From: IDS-8 sp040902105 | GTDB taxonomy: Bacteria; Pseudomonadota; Gammaproteobacteria; Steroidobacterales; Woeseiaceae | Direction of reading: 5' to 3' | DNA: 42,252 nucleotides | Assembly: GCA_040902105.1 (NCBI GenBank) | Contig: JBBDXW010000019.1 | Location: forward strand, 1 to 42,252 | In this document: piece after piece, positions 32,121 through 39,780 of the stretch | Position numbering within the stretch: the stretch's first letter is position 1 | How the letters are laid out: each line of letters starts with the position of its first letter | The notes under the pieces: generated by a model | What the model saw: only the letters and a program-made list of their open reading frames with translations | The model's database searches: none | What the model was told of the DNA's origin: nothing | Program-made: the position numbers and the translations under genes

Positions 32121-34064
32121 TCAGTCGCCGGTGTCCTGATCGCCGGAATGCAAATGCCGCTCGAGGAATCCGGCCATGCGGCGGTAGTAGATCACGCGAT
32201 TGCTCTGCCTGGTCAGGCCATGACCTTCGTCCGGGAACCGCAGGTATTCAACCGAGCCGCCGGCGTCGCGAATCGTGGTAACCAGGCGATCCGATTCGCT
32301 TACCGGATCGCGAGGATCGTTGGCGCCGTGCTGCACAAGCAGCGGAACCTGAATTTCTTCGGCAAGATTGATCGGTGAGTTCTCGGCATAGAATGCCTGC
32401 CACTCCTGCTCGCGAATATCGCCATACTCGATCCGGTCTGACGCTTTGAGCGCCGGGGAAGCGTCCTGCAAGGCGCGCACCCAGTCGGAGACTCCGACCC
32501 TCGAAATGCCCGCGTCAAACACGCCCGGATAGGCGCCCAGCACGGCGTTGACCATGTAGCCGCCGTACGAGCCGCCCATTACCGCGATGCGGTTCGTGTT
32601 CAAACGCTCGTCGCGACTGAGAAAAGCGACCGTGTCTACCAGGTCCCGCACCGAATCAAGGCGCTTTTCCTGGTTGTCGAGACGCGTAAAGGTTTTGCCG
32701 AAGCCGGTCGAGCCGCGCACATTCACGTCAAAGACTGCGATACCCTGGTTTAGGAGGTATTGCGTTGCCGGTTTGAAACCAGGACGCGCCTGGCTGGTGG
32801 GGCCGCCATGAACTTCGACCACAACGGGCGGCCTGATGTCGGCCGATCCGGGGGGCAGATACAGGAGGCCCTGGAGTTCGACGCCATCCCGCGCCGCATA
32901 GCGCAGCGCGACAGGAATCACGAAATCGTTCGCGGCCAGGCCTCCCAACGACGATTTCACCGCTTGCGCATGACGGCCGGAGTCGAGATTCCAGCTCCAC
33001 ACGTCGCCGGGCGTTTGCGGACCGGAAATCAGCACGCTCAGGGCCGGCGCGCCGCGCGCAAAATCGAGCGTGTAGACCCCGCCCGGCAGCGGCGGATTGG
33101 GGATTGCATCGCCCGAGGACCGTTCGATGGCAAAGAGCTTCGAATAGCCATCCTCGTTGACCGTCCAGGCGAGATATCGGCCGTCACCGCTGATGCTGAC
33201 ATTGTCGACATCGAAATCCGGCGTTTCGATGAACTCGAGGCGCCGGCCTTTCAGCGAATAGAACGCAAGCCCGGCAAATTCCCGATCCTGGTTCGTCGAC
33301 AGGTAAAAGCCGCTGCCGTCCGGCAACCAGGCAAAGTCCTGGTACGCGGCGGCGACGTCGGGCTGGAAAACGGGTTCGAGCTCACCCGAGCGCAGGTCCA
33401 GGAAGTAAAGGTTGTTCGCGTCTTCGCCGCGCGTTTCCGACACGATCACGATATCGCCCTGCGGCTGCCAGCTCACCGGAAAGTAGCCGAAGCTGCCTTC
33501 GAGCACGCGGCGGGTCTTGCCACTGGCGACCTCGCCGACATAGATGTCGAAATCGACGCCGTTGCGCTCGGTCGACGAATAGATGAACCGGCGTCCATCG
33601 TCAGAAAACATGCCGAACTGGCGAAAGGCGTCGCTCAACGGCAGCAATTGACGCTCGGCTGAGCCATCCGTCGAAATCAGGTAATAGCCTTCGCGCTCGT
33701 TGCCTTCGGCGTCGCGCCCGATGAGCAGGTTCTCTCCACCCGGCGCCCAGCGGAAAAACGTGATGGCGCTGCCAAAGGTAATCTGTTGCGGCCAGCCACC
33801 CGCGGCAGCGACCATCCAGAGCTGCGGTTCGCCGGTCACTGACCACTCGAAGGCCAGGCGGATCCCGTCCGGCGAGAGCTGCGCGGCTTTTGCGCCCTCC
33901 GCGAGCAGGTAACGCACGATGTCGGCGGGCCGTTCGCCCGCGAGGCCGACGGTGACCGGTTCGGCGGCCGGAATATCGTCCGCATGGGGCCACGTCTCCG
34001 CAGCCGCGATTGACGGCAGCAGTGCCATTGTTGCGAGCCTCACAGCCAAATTCCCATACTTCAT
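32121..34064 (-). CDS. S9-family prolyl oligopeptidase-like peptidase, exported
   Basis: The ATG at 34064 gives 647 residues, with GGAG nine bases upstream; a TTG three codons earlier is less likely. A signal peptide (LAVRLATMALLPSIAAAET) leads into an N-terminal beta-propeller (ISTDGSAERQLLPLSDAF, YSSTERNGVDFDIYVG, FAWLPDGSGFYLSTNQD). The C-terminal alpha/beta-hydrolase domain has VVVEVHGGPTSQ, the nucleophile in GGSYGGYMVNA, the acid in QHGANDPRDPV and the histidine in PDEGHGLTR. It should cleave short peptides in the periplasm, often after proline or releasing dipeptides. Its stop is three bases from the nested hairpin. Confidence 0.93.
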   Translation of the reverse strand: MKYGNLAVRLATMALLPSIAAAETWPHADDIPAAEPVTVGLAGERPADIVRYLLAEGAKAAQLSPDGIRLAFEWSVTGEPQLWMVAAAGGWPQQITFGSAITFFRWAPGGENLLIGRDAEGNEREGYYLISTDGSAERQLLPLSDAFRQFGMFSDDGRRFIYSSTERNGVDFDIYVGEVASGKTRRVLEGSFGYFPVSWQPQGDIVIVSETRGEDANNLYFLDLRSGELEPVFQPDVAAAYQDFAWLPDGSGFYLSTNQDREFAGLAFYSLKGRRLEFIETPDFDVDNVSISGDGRYLAWTVNEDGYSKLFAIERSSGDAIPNPPLPGGVYTLDFARGAPALSVLISGPQTPGDVWSWNLDSGRHAQAVKSSLGGLAANDFVIPVALRYAARDGVELQGLLYLPPGSADIRPPVVVEVHGGPTSQARPGFKPATQYLLNQGIAVFDVNVRGSTGFGKTFTRLDNQEKRLDSVRDLVDTVAFLSRDERLNTNRIAVMGGSYGGYMVNAVLGAYPGVFDAGISRVGVSDWVRALQDASPALKASDRIEYGDIREQEWQAFYAENSPINLAEEIQVPLLVQHGANDPRDPVSESDRLVTTIRDAGGSVEYLRFPDEGHGLTRQSNRVIYYRRMAGFLERHLHSGDQDTGD

Positions 34065-34253
34065 TATCGACAACTCCGGGGTAGCTCAAAGCCGCCGACG
34101 CCATGGCCCGACGCCCGCACGACCAGACTTCGCGGAAAACAGGGACGGGGTGTTCGAGGGCGATCGGATCAATCCAGCTTGCCGTCAATGATGGCGCTAC
34201 GGGCAATTGCCGGCAAGACACATCGGGCATTAGGAAGCCGCCGCACAAGTCGA

Positions 34254-34316
34254 ATTATTTCGTCTCCGGCACGAGCAAGAGTACCGTCCTGAGGTGTCCC
34301 GCAAAGGGAGTTCGCG
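34254..34316 (+). repeat. F4 repeat, diverged copy 2
   Basis: The 63-nt stretch matches 11773-11835 at about 75 percent with no gaps, sharing GGCAC, GAGCAAGAGT and AGTTCGCG. No full opposing arm is seen, although GCGCAAGAGCTTGTGCGC at 34322-34339 is a short hairpin. It lies in the 430-nt divergent gap between the S9 peptidase and the small acidic gene. The rest of that gap, up to the promoter at 34439, shows no gene. Confidence 0.65.
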
Positions 34317-34438
34317 AAGCGGCGCAAGAGCTTGTGCGCGACGAGGCGCCGTGCGGCCGACTCCCGGGAGCCCTCGAGCAGCGGCGACAAACCGCAAAAT
34401 ACGCCCCTAACCCATTGAAATCTAAGTCGATAAAATTC

Positions 34439-34466
34439 TTGACATCAATGCAAATAGTCTTATCTT
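34439..34466 (+). promoter_or_regulatory. Sigma-70-type promoter for the small acidic gene
   Basis: A perfect -35 hexamer TTGACA at 34439-34444 is followed after 16 bp by TATCTT at 34461-34466. Transcription would start near 34473, leaving a leader of about 25 nt before the ATG at 34498. The local DNA is AT-rich against a GC-rich background. This is the clearest promoter in the window. Confidence 0.65.
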
Positions 34467-34497
34467 GATGGCAAAATGACTGGCCCCGGCGAGAGGC

Positions 34498-34785
34498 ATG
34501 GTGGCCAAACCTGTCGACACCGAACCCGCGCCCGAATGGGTCGAAGACGACCCGGAGATACAATTGACTATGGAAATGGATGACGAAGACCTCGAGTTTG
34601 ACGAGTTTGCCGAAGAGAGAACGGCGAAAGAGGTGGCGCAGGGGCCCCGCGAGCACGTGCCCCTGTGGCGGCTGATCGAGATGTCGCGGGAGGACCGCAG
34701 CCTCAAGATGGAACTCGCGGACTTCGACGATTATGAGGACTACGAGAGTTTCGACAGCGACTACGCCGGAGGGCTTCCGCACTGA
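34498..34785 (+). CDS. Small, very acidic protein of unknown function
   Basis: The protein has 95 residues and many aspartates and glutamates, for example EWVEDDPEIQLTMEMDDEDL, and a C-terminal FDDYEDYESFDSDY. A short basic-hydrophobic centre (REHVPLWRLIEMSREDRSL) could form one helix. It has no signal peptide, membrane helix or recognised domain. A good promoter precedes it; GAGAGG lies very close to the ATG, so the GTG at 34501 could be the real start. I do not recognise it. The small gene at 35020 follows on the same strand. Confidence 0.7.
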   Translation: MVAKPVDTEPAPEWVEDDPEIQLTMEMDDEDLEFDEFAEERTAKEVAQGPREHVPLWRLIEMSREDRSLKMELADFDDYEDYESFDSDYAGGLPH

Positions 34786-35019
34786 GCGGCTCCGCGGGCC
34801 GCGTCAACGCCCCGCGAGCGGATGTGCCTCTGCGTAACCGGACTTTAATCACGATGCGGAACCGGCGACGAACTGAAAAACCCTGAACCTCGCGCTACCC
34901 CTGGCTATTGGCGCCACTGAGAGACCCAGTTAACCCTGATTTAACCCTATATGCTTTTTGGCGAGTCTGCAGCCGCTGAAATCTCCAGCGACCCGGTGAT
35001 TCGATTTGAGGCGAAGGAC

Positions 35020-35214
35020 GTGAGCAAGAAACGCAACCTGGATAACATCGAGGACATGGACGAGTCGACTTACGAGCTGTTAGGCAGCAAGTTGTCGAAG
35101 CTGGCAACGGAGAGCCGCAGCAAGGAGCGCTTCCGTGAGCGGCGCGCCACCGACCGACAGGACAGTTACGCGCCCGCCCCCAAAGTGAAGCGCATGCGCG
35201 AACGCCTGGAGTAG
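35020..35214 (+). CDS. Small, highly charged protein of unknown function
   Basis: The GTG at 35020 (VSKKRNLDNIEDMDESTYEL) gives 64 residues, with GAGG eight bases upstream; an ATG at 34951 would add 23 residues. The first half is acidic, and the second half is rich in arginine and lysine (RSKERFRERRATDRQ, KVKRMRERLE), suggesting a nucleic-acid or ribosome-binding protein. No domain is recognised. It lies 234 nt after the acidic gene and converges on the M20 hydrolase gene 16 nt away. Confidence 0.6.
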   Translation: MSKKRNLDNIEDMDESTYELLGSKLSKLATESRSKERFRERRATDRQDSYAPAPKVKRMRERLE

Positions 35215-35230
35215 TTGTTGGCCGGAGAGG

Positions 35231-36670
35231 TTATCGACGGTAATCCAGTGGCGGCGGGCGGTCACCGAGCAGTGCTTCGTACCTGAAAACAGGTCCCCGG
35301 CGATCGTCGAATTCATCAAGGGCAGCGTCGCGCAAGTCGCTGTTCAGGTACAACTCGACCGCCGCCAGCGCCAGCGTCTTCGCTGCAACCTGTGCGCCCT
35401 TGTAGCCAATACTGGTACCGCTGGCGGCGACCGCCTGCCAGCTGTGCGCGGAAGTCCCGGGCACCCACGTCGCGACACGCAGGCCGGCCGTCGGCACCGC
35501 CATCGAAACGTCGCCGACGTCGGTCGAACCGTAGGCGAGCGTTGCGTCATAGGGCTGGATGTCGCGCTCGGATCCCAGCGGGAGCTCCGGACTCGACAAA
35601 GTCGTGTAGATTTCTTTCGCGAACGCCTGTTCCGCGTCCGAGTACTCGATACCGCCGACCTGTCGCAACTTCTCGTCCATCATCCTGGCCAGGCTCTCGT
35701 TGACCAGCAACGGGTGATTGCCGTGGATGATCTCCCAGTCGACCTCGACGCCGGTGCCCCTCGCGGCGCCCTTTGCCGCCTCTTCGACGCGCGCCCAGAT
35801 TTCCTTGACCTGCTCGGCGTCGGGGTGACGAACGTAATAAAACACTTCGGCAAAATCCGGCACGACATTCGGCGCAGAACCGCCGCTCGTGATGACATAG
35901 TGAATGCGCGTCTCCTGCGGCACGTGCTCGCGCATCAGGTTCACCATGTAATTGAAGGCTTCGACACCGTCGAGCGCGGAGCGCGCTTTTTCCGGCGCCC
36001 CCGCGGCGTGCGCCGATGTGCCGCGAAAACGGAATTTCGCCGAACGGTTCGCGAGCGAGGTGCGGGCAGCCGCTGAATTCTCATCAGCCGCGTGCCAATG
36101 CAGCACGACGTCGACGTCGTCGAACAGCCCATCCCGGACCATGTAGACTTTGCCGCTGCCGCCTTCTTCCGCAGGGGTTCCGTAAAGTCGTACGGTACCC
36201 GCCACGCCGTTCTCTTGAAGCCAGTGCGCCACGGCGATTGCGGCACCGACGGAGCCTGCGCCGAACAGGTTGTGGCCGCAGGCATGCCCGGCTGTCTTGC
36301 CGGCGATCGGGCTCCTCGTCGGCAGCGCGTCCTGGTTGATGCCGGGCAGCGCGTCGAACTCTGCGAGAATGCCGATCACCGGGCCGCCGTCGCCGTAACT
36401 TGCGACGAAGGCCGTCGGAATTCCCGCCACGCCGGCTTCGATCTCGAAGCCCTCATCCGCCAGCGTTTGCTGCAACAGGCCGCTGCTTTTTTCTTCCAGG
36501 TATCCCACCTCGGCGTATTCCCACAGATTCCGCGCGAGGTCCGCGGTTTCTTCATAGCGCGAATCGACAAATCGAATGATTTCTGCGGCTTCCTCGGCGC
36601 GGGCCAGGGGGGCGCAAACGAATGCGCAAAGGATCATCGGGACAACTGGAAGTGTGTTACGGCTGCGCAT
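35231..36670 (-). CDS. M20-family amidohydrolase, AbgB-like, exported
   Basis: The ATG at 36670 with AGGAA seven bases upstream gives 479 residues; the open frame further upstream is not supported. A signal peptide (TLPVVPMILCAFVCAPLARA) is present, unlike cytoplasmic AbgB. Metal-site motifs are GKTAGHACGHNLFGAG, YGTPAEEGGSGKV and, near the C-terminus, PGTSAHSWQAVA. The dimerisation insert has FRGTSAHAAGAPEKARSALD, and GSTDVGDVSMAVPTAG is typical of the AbgB (p-aminobenzoyl-glutamate hydrolase B) group. It likely hydrolyses amide bonds of acylated amino acids in the periplasm; the exact substrate is open. It is divergent from the second CocE/NonD hydrolase. Confidence 0.92.
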   Translation of the reverse strand: MRSRNTLPVVPMILCAFVCAPLARAEEAAEIIRFVDSRYEETADLARNLWEYAEVGYLEEKSSGLLQQTLADEGFEIEAGVAGIPTAFVASYGDGGPVIGILAEFDALPGINQDALPTRSPIAGKTAGHACGHNLFGAGSVGAAIAVAHWLQENGVAGTVRLYGTPAEEGGSGKVYMVRDGLFDDVDVVLHWHAADENSAAARTSLANRSAKFRFRGTSAHAAGAPEKARSALDGVEAFNYMVNLMREHVPQETRIHYVITSGGSAPNVVPDFAEVFYYVRHPDAEQVKEIWARVEEAAKGAARGTGVEVDWEIIHGNHPLLVNESLARMMDEKLRQVGGIEYSDAEQAFAKEIYTTLSSPELPLGSERDIQPYDATLAYGSTDVGDVSMAVPTAGLRVATWVPGTSAHSWQAVAASGTSIGYKGAQVAAKTLALAAVELYLNSDLRDAALDEFDDRRGPVFRYEALLGDRPPPLDYRR

Positions 36671-36926
36671 CTGGTGATTCCTGTTGGTTGCTCTCGCGGG
36701 TTGGCGTGCAAAGTACTTGCGATTTGCATTGCGGGCAACCAGAGACGCACGAACCACGATATGAGAACAGCGTTTGCGCTGGACGCGAGCCCCTCTATGC
36801 TCGCTCACGAGGCCTGCCTGGCGCGACGGCGGGTCTTCGTGCTCAAAACCGAATCCTGGGGCTGCCGACGGAAAATGAATGACAAACGCTGCTGTGTAAC
36901 CTGCGCGTCATCGTTGCGACGGCTGC

Positions 36927-37090
36927 GGAGGCTCTGCACAAGCTCGGACGGGAGTTACTTTTGACGCCGCAGGAGCACCGTCCGGGGGTATTCCACGTGC
37001 TCAGACACGGGAAACTCGCTCGTGGAACACCCCCGGACGGCACTCCTGCTCGTGCCAGAGACGAACGAATTCGCCTTGTGCAGAGCCTCC
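36927..37090. repeat. F4 REP-like element, copy 3, with outer inverted repeat over a start codon
   Basis: The inner arms, about 36969-36997 and 37021-37049, pair over some 27 bp (CCGTCCGGGGGTATTCCACG against CGTGGAACACCCCCGGACGG). A second, perfect 16-bp inverted repeat GGAGGCTCTGCACAAG / CTTGTGCAGAGCCTCC lies at 36927-36942 and 37075-37090. The stretch 37010-37072 matches copy 1 at 11773 closely on the other strand. The GTG start of the second CocE/NonD hydrolase (37078) is inside the right outer arm. The rest of the 407-nt divergent gap from 36671 shows no convincing gene. Confidence 0.85.
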
Positions 37091-39159
37091 CCGGGACGGT
37101 CCTGGCCTCGATCGCGCTACTCGTTGCGGCGCCTCTACCGGCGCCCGCGGCCGAGTTGCCCTCGGCGCCGCAGTACGAGGTGTCGCTCCGGGAAGCATGG
37201 ATTCCGCTGCCGGATGGCGTGCGGCTGGCTGCCGATCTTTACCTGCCCGAGGGCGCCCGGGCCGGGGAAAGATTTCCGGTTCTGCTCGAGTATCTGCCGT
37301 ACCGGAAGACCGAAGCGCGCGGGCGCAACTACCCGATGTATTCGTATTTCGTGCAGCGCGGTTACATCGTCGCGCGCGTCGACATCCGCGGGACAGGCAA
37401 CAGCGATGGGCGGCTCATTCCCTTCGAATATTCAGATCAGGAGCATGAAGACGGCGAAAAAGTGATCGAGTGGCTGTCGGAACAGGCCTGGTCGAACGGC
37501 AACGTCGGCATGTTCGGCATCTCATGGGGCGGCTTCAACGCGATCCAGATGGCGATGCGCAATCCGCCCGCGTTGAAAGCGATCATCGCAGTCGATGCGA
37601 CAGAGGATCTCTATCAGGACGACGTGCACTACATGGACGGCATCATGCATGTCGATTCCTGGGAAATGAGCCAGGACCTCGACAATGCGCGCCCCGGTGC
37701 GCCGGACTACGTCATCGACGACGCGTATTTCAAAAACCGCTTCGACACCGAACCGTGGATGATGACTTACAAGAAGCAGCAGCGGGACGGGCCGTTCTGG
37801 GATCGCGCCTCGCTCAAGGGCCGTTACGACAAAATCACGATTCCGACATTTCACATCGGCGGCTGGTACGACGGCTATCGCGACAGCCTGCCCCGCATGC
37901 TCGAGAAGCTGAACGCTCCGGTGAAAGCCATGATCGGGCCGTGGTCGCATGCCTGGCCGCATGAACCTTACCCGGAGCCCGGCATGGAGTGGCGGCACGA
38001 AGCCGTGCGCTGGTTCGACCAGTGGCTCAAGGGACGCGATACCGGGATCATGGAAGAACCGCGATTTGCGGTGTACGTCCGCAGCTGGCATCCGCCGGGG
38101 CCCTGGCTTGCCCGGGCGCCGGGTTACTGGCGCTACGAAGAGGGCTGGCCGATCGAACGGATCGGCGAGCAGGCATTTTATCCGCAGCCGGACCACACGC
38201 TGTCGGCCAACCTTCCCGGCGAAACCGTGCACCGTCTGCGCTATGTGCCGACCGTCGGGATCGAAGCCGGCGGTCCCGTGATGTGGTGGGGTGACGTCGC
38301 GCACGATCAGCGGCCGACGGACGCGTACAGCCTCCGCTACGATTCCGCGCCCCTGGAAGAGGACCTCGAGATCCTCGGACTGCCAAAGGCAATGCTTGAA
38401 GTCGCGGCCGACGCGCCGCAGGCGAACTGGTTCGTGCGCTTATCGGACGTGGCTCCGGACGGAACGGTGACGCAAGTGGCGGGCGCCGGCTTCAACGGTA
38501 CACACCGGAACTCGGCACGGGAGCCGGAAGCGATCGAGCCTGGACAGGCGTTCCCGCTCGAAATCGAAATGCATTTCACGTCCTGGGTTTTCCCGAGGGG
38601 ACATCGCATTCGTTTTGCCGTCAACAATGCACAGTGGCCGATGTTATGGCCGACGCCTTATTCGATGACGACCGAGTTGCATCTCGGCGGAGCAGATGGC
38701 TCGCGGGTGCTGTTGCCGGTCGTGCCCGCCGGGGAGCGTGCTGCGCCCGAGTTCCTGCCGCTGGTCGACGATCCCGTGCTGCCGGGCTTCGATACCCTGG
38801 ACGTGGGCACGGCCTCGGGTTACGGCGAGATTTCGTCGGTCGACCGCAACCCGCAGACCGGCGAGGTCAAGGCAACGGCGACGAACACCGGCGGCAGCCG
38901 GTATCCGTGGGGTACCGAGACGTATCGGGAAACCATCGAACACCGCACGTCGGACGACCATCCGGAAAACACTTCGGTCAAAGGTACGCATCGCATGGAA
39001 GTTACGCTCGAAGACCGCACGCTCCTCTGGGAAGCGGATCTGTCATTCAGGAGCGACCAGGAGAACTTCTACTACGAATATACGCGCCGCCTCAGCGAAA
39101 ACGGCGAGACACTGCGCGAAAGAACCTGGACCGACACGATTCCCAGGGACTATCAGTAA
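37078..39159 (+). CDS. CocE/NonD family hydrolase, exported, second copy
   Basis: The open frame goes back to 36961, but that part reads through an F4 hairpin (RPGVFHVLRHGKLARGTPPD). The GTG at 37078 gives 693 residues starting with a signal peptide (TVLASIALLVAAPLPAPAAE). The hydrolase domain has PVLLEYLPYRKTEARGRNY, ARVDIRGTGNSDGRL and the nucleophile elbow GMFGISWGGFNAIQM with serine near residue 149. The jelly-roll C-terminal domain (FPRGHRIRFAVNNAQWPMLW) follows, then an extra C-terminal part of about 150 residues absent from the paralogue at 13257. It probably acts on peptide or ester bonds outside the cytoplasm. Confidence 0.9.
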   Translation: MQSLPGTVLASIALLVAAPLPAPAAELPSAPQYEVSLREAWIPLPDGVRLAADLYLPEGARAGERFPVLLEYLPYRKTEARGRNYPMYSYFVQRGYIVARVDIRGTGNSDGRLIPFEYSDQEHEDGEKVIEWLSEQAWSNGNVGMFGISWGGFNAIQMAMRNPPALKAIIAVDATEDLYQDDVHYMDGIMHVDSWEMSQDLDNARPGAPDYVIDDAYFKNRFDTEPWMMTYKKQQRDGPFWDRASLKGRYDKITIPTFHIGGWYDGYRDSLPRMLEKLNAPVKAMIGPWSHAWPHEPYPEPGMEWRHEAVRWFDQWLKGRDTGIMEEPRFAVYVRSWHPPGPWLARAPGYWRYEEGWPIERIGEQAFYPQPDHTLSANLPGETVHRLRYVPTVGIEAGGPVMWWGDVAHDQRPTDAYSLRYDSAPLEEDLEILGLPKAMLEVAADAPQANWFVRLSDVAPDGTVTQVAGAGFNGTHRNSAREPEAIEPGQAFPLEIEMHFTSWVFPRGHRIRFAVNNAQWPMLWPTPYSMTTELHLGGADGSRVLLPVVPAGERAAPEFLPLVDDPVLPGFDTLDVGTASGYGEISSVDRNPQTGEVKATATNTGGSRYPWGTETYRETIEHRTSDDHPENTSVKGTHRMEVTLEDRTLLWEADLSFRSDQENFYYEYTRRLSENGETLRERTWTDTIPRDYQ

Positions 39160-39179
39160 GCTGTTTCGGAAGCGCCCGA

Positions 39180-39758
39180 TCAGGAGAAATAGTCCGGTTC
39201 GTTGCCGCGGCGCCATTTGATGTTGCAGCCGAGGCTCGGTGTCTGGCCGTCGCGTACGGGTTTCCCGTCCAGGACAGCATCGAGCGCGGCACGAACGTCC
39301 CCGCCCGTGACCGGCTTGCCGTTGTTAGGCCGGCTGGCGTCGAGTTGCCCGCGATAGACCAGTCTCCGGGCGTCGTCGAACACAAAAAAATCCGGGGTGC
39401 AGGCCGCACGAAACGCTTTCGCCACACTCTGATCGCGGTCCACGAGATAGGGAAAACCGTAATTCCAGGCTTTTGCCTCCTCTTTCATTTTCGGCGGACT
39501 GTCCGCGGGCTGCGCTTCGAAGTCGTTACTGTTGATGGCGAACACGGCAACGTTGCGCGACCGGTAATCGTCGCCAAGCCGCGCAAGTTCCTTGCGCACG
39601 TGTTTGACGAAGGGACAGTGATTGCAGATAAACATGATGAGGTATGCATCCGCGCCGGCAGCGTCGTCGATCGACCAGACCTTTCCGTCGGGATCCGGCA
39701 ACGAGAATTGCGGTGCTTCCGTCCCGAGCGCCAGCATCTGTGAGTTGGTCTGAACCAC
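39180..39758 (-). CDS. Thioredoxin-like / AhpC-TSA family protein
   Basis: The GTG at 39758 gives 192 residues (VVQTNSQMLALGTEAPQFSL), the usual N-terminus of this group; the longer frame to 40004 is a shadow of the aminotransferase. The redox motif is CNHCPFVKH with cysteines at about 45 and 48, followed by VAVFAINSNDFEAQPADSP, and the later part has CTPDFFVFDDARRLVYRG. No signal peptide is visible. It starts 22 nt after the class V aminotransferase stop on the same strand, so the two form an operon. Its role may be thiol reduction or peroxide handling. Confidence 0.88.
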   Translation of the reverse strand: MVQTNSQMLALGTEAPQFSLPDPDGKVWSIDDAAGADAYLIMFICNHCPFVKHVRKELARLGDDYRSRNVAVFAINSNDFEAQPADSPPKMKEEAKAWNYGFPYLVDRDQSVAKAFRAACTPDFFVFDDARRLVYRGQLDASRPNNGKPVTGGDVRAALDAVLDGKPVRDGQTPSLGCNIKWRRGNEPDYFS

Positions 39759-39780
39759 AGGAATCAGCCCCAGAGGCTCC

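Noticed and set aside
38634..39743. A 369-codon plus-strand open frame across the hydrolase 3' end and the thioredoxin-like gene
   Set aside because: It overlaps the second CocE/NonD hydrolase in another frame and the thioredoxin-like gene in antisense; both of those have catalytic motifs and this frame has none.
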